Shown piece after piece: positions 59,342-64,000 of a stretch of 64,000 nt of DNA; position 1 is the first letter of the stretch; the number at the start of each line of letters is the position of its first letter. Origin of the DNA: Strigamia acuminata (Eukaryota > Arthropoda > Chilopoda > Geophilomorpha > Linotaeniidae); NCBI GenBank assembly GCA_949358305.1, contig OX442320.1, forward strand, positions 64,501-128,500. Direction: 5' to 3'. The notes under the pieces were generated by a model that did not search any database, had not been told where the DNA came from, and saw only the letters and a program-made list of their open reading frames with translations. The translations under genes and the position numbers were made by a program.

Positions 59342-59947
59342 TTAACAACCAAATTGCAAACAAAACACTCCTAACTGAATTATTCTCGAAAATCTTTTCT
59401 TATTAGACCAAAACTGATCACTTGAATAAGACTTTGCTAAATAAACGATTTGTTTTCCCCCAAAGACCTGACTGAATGCTGGACATATACTTAAGAAGAT
59501 TATATACAATTTATTTGAGACAAAATTATAAATATAAATCTTCGTTTCAGATGGACATCGCATTGCGTTGTGTGATGATTGACGACTAGTTGACAGCCAG
59601 GAACATCCGCGACCAGTGGTGCGCTGCGGCTTGAACTCCACACTGAGGACGTTGTCCACTCGAAGGAGATCCACTGTCACGACGACACAAAACGGGAAAA
59701 GGACGATTTGCTCCAAACAGGCGAATTCACTGCACGGCTCACTGTCACTTGGCACAAACTCAAGTGCGCACTTGAAGACAGACGGCGCTAAGCAGCTGGA
59801 CACACCTGATGCACTTGAAACACACCTTTTGGCACTCTCACAAGATACGTGACCGCAACTGACCGGAAATACAGGCGTACAACGGCGCACGGACGACACG
59901 CATACAAAAAGCACTGGTGCTTGACACTTGAAATGAGAGCAAATCAT
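59342..59947 (-). CDS. Possible leader ORF of element 3, 201 aa, doubtful
   Basis: ATG frame lying between the primer-binding candidate and gag. The first half is rich in cysteine, serine and valine (repeated SCG, CVSS-like stretches), the second half is rich in aromatic residues and lysine. There is no known domain, signal peptide or clear membrane segment. Its length is somewhat more than expected by chance in 1 kb of leader, but overlapping frames exist on the other strand (59616-59852). It may be incidental or an upstream frame that affects gag translation. Confidence 0.2.
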   Translation of the reverse strand: MICSHFKCQAPVLFVCVSSVRRCTPVFPVSCGHVSCESAKRCVSSASGVSSCLAPSVFKCALEFVPSDSEPCSEFACLEQIVLFPFCVVVTVDLLRVDNVLSVEFKPQRTTGRGCSWLSTSRQSSHNAMRCPSETKIYIYNFVSNKLYIIFLSICPAFSQVFGGKQIVYLAKSYSSDQFWSNKKRFSRIIQLGVFCLQFGC

Positions 59948-59983
59948 AAATCACACAATAAACCTGGCACAGACTCGAATTCG

Positions 59984-60006
59984 CGTAATCCTGGTCACTG
60001 GGACCA
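59984..60006 (-). other. Candidate primer-binding site, element 3
   Basis: On the minus strand, four bases (TTTT) after the 5' LTR, comes TGGTCCCAGTGACCAGG followed by ATTACG. It shares TGGT-N-CC and CCAGGATT with elements 1 and 2, and has the most conventional spacing of the three. Confidence 0.55.
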
Positions 60007-60010
60007 AAAA

Positions 60011-61475
60011 TGTTGCAACTGGCCTGGGTTGGGCCAATTATGAAACTAAGGACCTTCCTTTTGACCGCTGATTTTTGTATAGTGGCTTTTGAAGATTCAA
60101 TGTCCATCTGTCAGGCATCCAGAACAGCAGGTACTTTGGAGGAAACAAGGTGTTTTTACTCCTCACTCATTCTGTTAATAAAATCCACGGGAGTAAAAAT
60201 AAACATCGTTTAATATCATTGAAAACATGAATAACACAGATACAATGCAGCGCGAGAGCAGAAACAAAGCAGTTACACTTAAAACAATAAACTATAACAA
60301 GTGCAATCACATAAGCATTGTATAAGGACATATGCACTTGAAAGTAAGGAAGCCTTAGGTCCCTAAAAAAGGGAGGAAATAAACCATCTGATACAAATAG
60401 ACTACCGTACAGGGCATCAAGTACATTTGCTTAAGCCTAACAACTGAAAACCTACATTAAATGTAATAAATCAGTTTTACAATCAATCTTTAGATGCTAT
60501 ATTCAAGAACCCATTAGAAATGCATTAAATCCTAGTAAATATTCATGAAACACAAGAAAAAGAATAAATATAGAGGTTTTCTACCAATCAAATTGCAGCT
60601 CTACAGTGAGTGCAGTATTTACATCAGAAAGCATTATCATCATGCAATAAAACTTAAGACTATTACATTGCTAAATACACAAATGCCCAATTACTCACAA
60701 ATACCTCATAAAACCCACAAAAAGGTAATTTTAAATACATCTTTACAGAAACACTTAAGCCACGCCCACAGCAATGGCGGACAAGGAGAGAGAGATTGCT
60801 CATATGAGCACAAAAGCAACCCAAATAAACTTCCAGGACAAGTGAGAGGCATTTTAAGGTAACAAATTAATTAATAGGCATACAAACAACTAATATAGGT
60901 GGTTTTTAATCCGTGACAGGACCTGGAACATTTCTACCAGCTGTCCAGAGGCGGACACGCATAGGAGGCGATCATTTACACGCATTTTGGACGTTTTCAC
61001 ACCTGAAACGAGCGGTGTTGAACTCACATGCGCACAATAGACACACAGGACATTAAACAAGGTAGGAAAATTGCTAATAAACTGATAAAATGCACTGAAT
61101 GCATTTAAACATTAATAATAACAGTTAGATCTCTTCCAGTCCACATTTGAATTGAGCGAGATGCATCCAGCTTGTCGGACTGCTTACACTAATGAACTGG
61201 AAATAGATAACACTCAAGAAACAGGTAAAATTTGCACAAAACGTTAATAAGTGACAACAAAAACTTACAAAGCAATATTTTGACATTTCAGATAATTAAT
61301 TCACATGGCAAACGCTTTTATACGGGGAAATATTCAGATAATTGACAAATTCGAACTCAAACACACAAGAATATTATTAAAAACGTTTTGTCTGTATTTC
61401 CAGGAAATTGCCACATGTATAGATTTTCTTCCTAGCCGGTAAACGTTTTGACAACTCCATTTGTTGCTAGCAACA
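60011..61475 (-). repeat. Element 3 5' LTR (right copy, 1465 bp)
   Basis: Same length and, as far as I can read, the same sequence as 54782-56246. On the minus strand it starts at 61475 with TGTTGCTAGCAACA. CGCCATTG lies on the minus strand near 60773-60780, about 695 nt into the LTR, close to the relative position of the GCCATCTT site in element 1. Confidence 0.95.
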
Positions 61476-61479
61476 TTTG
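61476..61479. repeat. Target-site duplication, right side of element 3 (TTTG)
   Basis: TTTG follows the LTR end GCAACA and continues as TGCTAAGTCAAC of the interrupted monomer. Confidence 0.9.
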
Positions 61480-64000
61480 TGCTAAGTCAACTGTGATGAG
61501 ATCAAAAGTCTATTCTCCCAAATCATTGCTTGGATGTTTCTAAAACTTACATTGGAGCCTTCTACTAAGGTTTAAACACTATTTCTGAACATTCAGAGAC
61601 ATTGGTCTTGTGGTGTTTGTGCTAAGTCAACTGTGATGAGATCAAAAGTCTATTCTCCCAAATCATTGCTTGGATGTTTCTAAAACTTACATTGGAGCCT
61701 TCTACTAAGGTTTAAACACTATTTCTGAACATTCAGAGACATTGATCTTGTGGTCTTTGTGCTAAGTCAACTGCAATGTGAAATAAGCTCAAAATTTTTT
61801 TTTCAAAATTTATTGCTTGGATGTTGCTAAAACTTACATTGAAGGCTTCTACTAAGGTTTAAACACTATTTCTGAACATTCAGAGACATTGGACTTGTGG
61901 TGTTTGTGCTAAGTCAACCGTGAAGAGATCAAAAGTCTATTCTCCCAAATCATTGCTTGGATGTTTCTAAAACTTACATTGGAGCCTTCTACTAAGGTTT
62001 AAACACTATTTCTGAACATTCAGAGACATTGGTCTTGTGGTGTTTGTGCTAAGTCAACTGTGATGAGATCAAAAGTCTATTCTCCCAAATCATTGCTTGG
62101 ATGTTTCTAAAACTTACATTGGAGCCTTCTACTAAGGTTTAAACACTATTTCTGAACATTCAGAGACATTGGTCTTGTGGTGTTTGTGCTAAGTCAACTG
62201 TGATGAGATCAAAAGTCTATTCTCCCAAATCATTGCTTGGATGTTTCTAAAACTTACATTGGAGCCTTCTACTAAGGTTTAAACACTATTTCTGAACATT
62301 CAGAGACATTGATCTTGTGGTCTTTGTGCTAAGTCAACTGCAATGTGAAATAAGCTCAAAATTTTTTTTTGAAAATTTATTGCTTGGATGTTGCTAAAAC
62401 TTACATTGAAGGCTTCTACTAAGGTTTAAACACTATTTCTGAACATTCAGAGACATTGGACTTGTGGTGTTTGTGCTAAGTCAACCGTGAAGAGATCAAA
62501 AGTCTATTCTCCCAAATCATTGCTTGGATGTTTCTAAAACTTACATTGGAGCCTTCTACTAAGGTTTAAACACTATTTCTGAACATTCAGAGACATTAAT
62601 CTTGTGGTGTTTGTGCTAAGTCAACTGTGATGAGATCAAAAGTCTATTCTCCCAAATCATTGCTTGGATGTTTCTAAAACTTACATTGGAGCCTTCTACT
62701 AAGGTTTAAACACTATTTCTGAACATTCAGAGACATTGGTCTTGTGGTGTTTGTGCTAAGTCAACTGTGATGAGATCAAAAGTCTATTCTCCCAAATCAT
62801 TGCTTGGATGTTTCTAAAACTTACATTGGAGCCTTCTACTAAGGTTTAAACACTATTTCTGAACATTCAGAGACATTGGTCTTGTGGTGTTTGTGCTAAG
62901 TCAACTGTGATGAGATCAAAAGTCTATTCTCCCAAATCATTGCTTGGATGTTTCTAAAACTTACATTGGAGCCTTCTACTAAGGTTTAAACACTATTTCT
63001 GAACATTCAGAGACATTGATCTTGTGGTCTTTGTGCTAAGTCAACTGCAATGTGATTAAAGCTCAAAATTTTTTTTTCAAAATTTATTGCTTGGATGTTG
63101 CTAAAACTTACATTGAAGGCTTCTACTAAGGTTTAAACACTATTTCTGAACATTCAGAGACATTGGTCTTGTAGTGTTTGTGCTAAGTCAACTGTGATGA
63201 GATCAAAAGTCTATTCTCCCAAATCATTGCTTGGATGTTTCTAAAACTTACATTGGAGCCTTCTACTAAGGTTTAAACACTATTTCTGAACATTCAGAGA
63301 CATTGGTCTTGTGGTGTTTGTGCTAAGTCAACTGTGATGAGATCAAAAGTCTATTCTCCCAAATCATTGCTTGGATGTTTCTAAAACTTACATTGGAGCC
63401 TTCTACTAAGGTTTAAACACTATTTCTGAACATTCAGAGACATTGGTCTTGTGGTGTTTGTGCTAAGTCAACTGTGATGAGATCAAAAGTCTATTCTCCC
63501 AAATCATTGCTTGGATGTTTCTAAAACTTACATTGGAGCCTTCTACTAAGGTTTAAACACTATTTCTGAACATTCAGAGACATTGGTCTTGTGGTGTTTG
63601 TGCTAAGTCAACTGTGATGAGATCAAAAGTCTATTCTCCCAAATCATTGCTTGGATGTTTCTAAAACTTACATTGGAGCCTTCTACTAAGGTTTAAACAC
63701 TATTTCTGAACATTCAGAGACATTGATCTTGTGGTCTTTGTGCTAAGTCAACTGCAATGTGAAATAAGCTCAAAATTTTTTTTTCAAAATTTATTGCTTG
63801 GATGTTGCTAAAACTTACATTGAAGGCTTCTACTAAGGTTTAAACACTATTTCTGAACATTCAGAGACATTGGTCTTGTAGTGTTTGTGCTAAGTCAACT
63901 GTGATGAGATCAAAAGTCTATTCTCCCAAATCATTGCTTGGATGTTTCTAAAACTTACATTGGAGCCTTCTACTAAGGTTTAAACACTATTTCTGAACAT
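61476..64000. repeat. Satellite array, segment 4 (continues beyond the window)
   Basis: Same satellite, mostly the A-A-B-type higher-order pattern, with the CCGTGAAG subtype and TTGTAGTG forms as in segments 2 and 3. Private changes include TTTTTTTTTGAAAATTT near 62366 and GTGATTAAAGC near 63052. No C-D-E cassette is seen in this stretch. The array reaches the window end. Confidence 0.97.

Larger units (their letters stand above)
58956..60010 (-). other. Element 3 leader (1055 bp)
   Basis: Region between the 5' LTR and the gag ATG on the minus strand. It begins with the primer-binding candidate. It shares the 12-mer TCAAGTGCGCAC with the leader of element 1 (near 17050). Apart from a 201-codon frame described separately, I see no coding signal, no satellite and no nested element. 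Confidence 0.75.
54782..61475 (-). mobile_element. Element 3: BEL/Pao element with Gag-protease only, 6694 bp
   Basis: Two 1465-bp LTRs in which I found no difference by eye, with a 4-bp target duplication. On the minus strand the order is 5' LTR (60011-61475), primer-binding candidate, a leader of about 1.05 kb, one 891-residue frame (58955 to 56280), a 33-bp gap and the 3' LTR. RT, RNase H and integrase are absent from the whole 3764-bp interior. It is therefore a non-autonomous element that still makes structural proteins. Gag and protease are clearly related to element 1 (shared CFNC, CGGRHH, SANVSLA and LDPGSHRSY motifs), so enzymes of an element-1-like relative could serve it. Confidence 0.92.

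Overview
The window is eukaryotic repetitive DNA with no host single-copy gene recognised. About 39.5 kb of the 64 kb is one tandem satellite (140-bp and 147-bp monomers). It is interrupted by three complete LTR retrotransposons of the BEL/Pao type, a superfamily found only in animals. Large invertebrate-type elements inside a long AT-rich satellite suggest a pericentromeric or other heterochromatic block of an invertebrate, possibly an arthropod. The species cannot be told from the sequence.

Layout: satellite 1-15338; element 1 (+ strand, 15339-24421, LTRs 1554 and 1523 bp, target duplication GCGA); satellite 24422-41456; element 2 (- strand, 41457-50215, LTRs 1747 bp, target duplication GGTCT); satellite 50216-54781; element 3 (- strand, 54782-61475, LTRs 1465 bp, target duplication TTTG); satellite 61476-64000. 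The satellite reading resumes exactly after each insertion.

The three elements form a series. Element 1 has a full Gag-protease-RT-RNase H-integrase frame broken by a single in-frame TAG inside RNase H. Element 3 has an intact 891-residue frame with Gag and protease, but RT, RNase H and integrase are missing and an unrecognised tail of about 265 residues takes their place. Element 2 has 5.3 kb between its LTRs with no convincing coding frame, yet its LTRs differ at only one base that I can see. Elements 2 and 3 must therefore have moved recently with enzymes from elsewhere; element-1-like relatives are plausible donors. All three share LTR ends (TGTTGC hairpin), a leader motif just after the 5' LTR (TGGT, CC, CCAGGATT) and a motif before the 3' LTR.

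The satellite has at least five monomer types arranged in higher-order units. A 3967-bp block is duplicated in tandem at 3830-12183; its second copy carries an extra 420 bp. A second large-scale period of about 7.3 kb runs through the satellite around element 2. Comparing these copies shows that element 2 landed after that amplification.

All coordinates, comparisons and counts were made by eye from the sequence; no alignment or database search was run.
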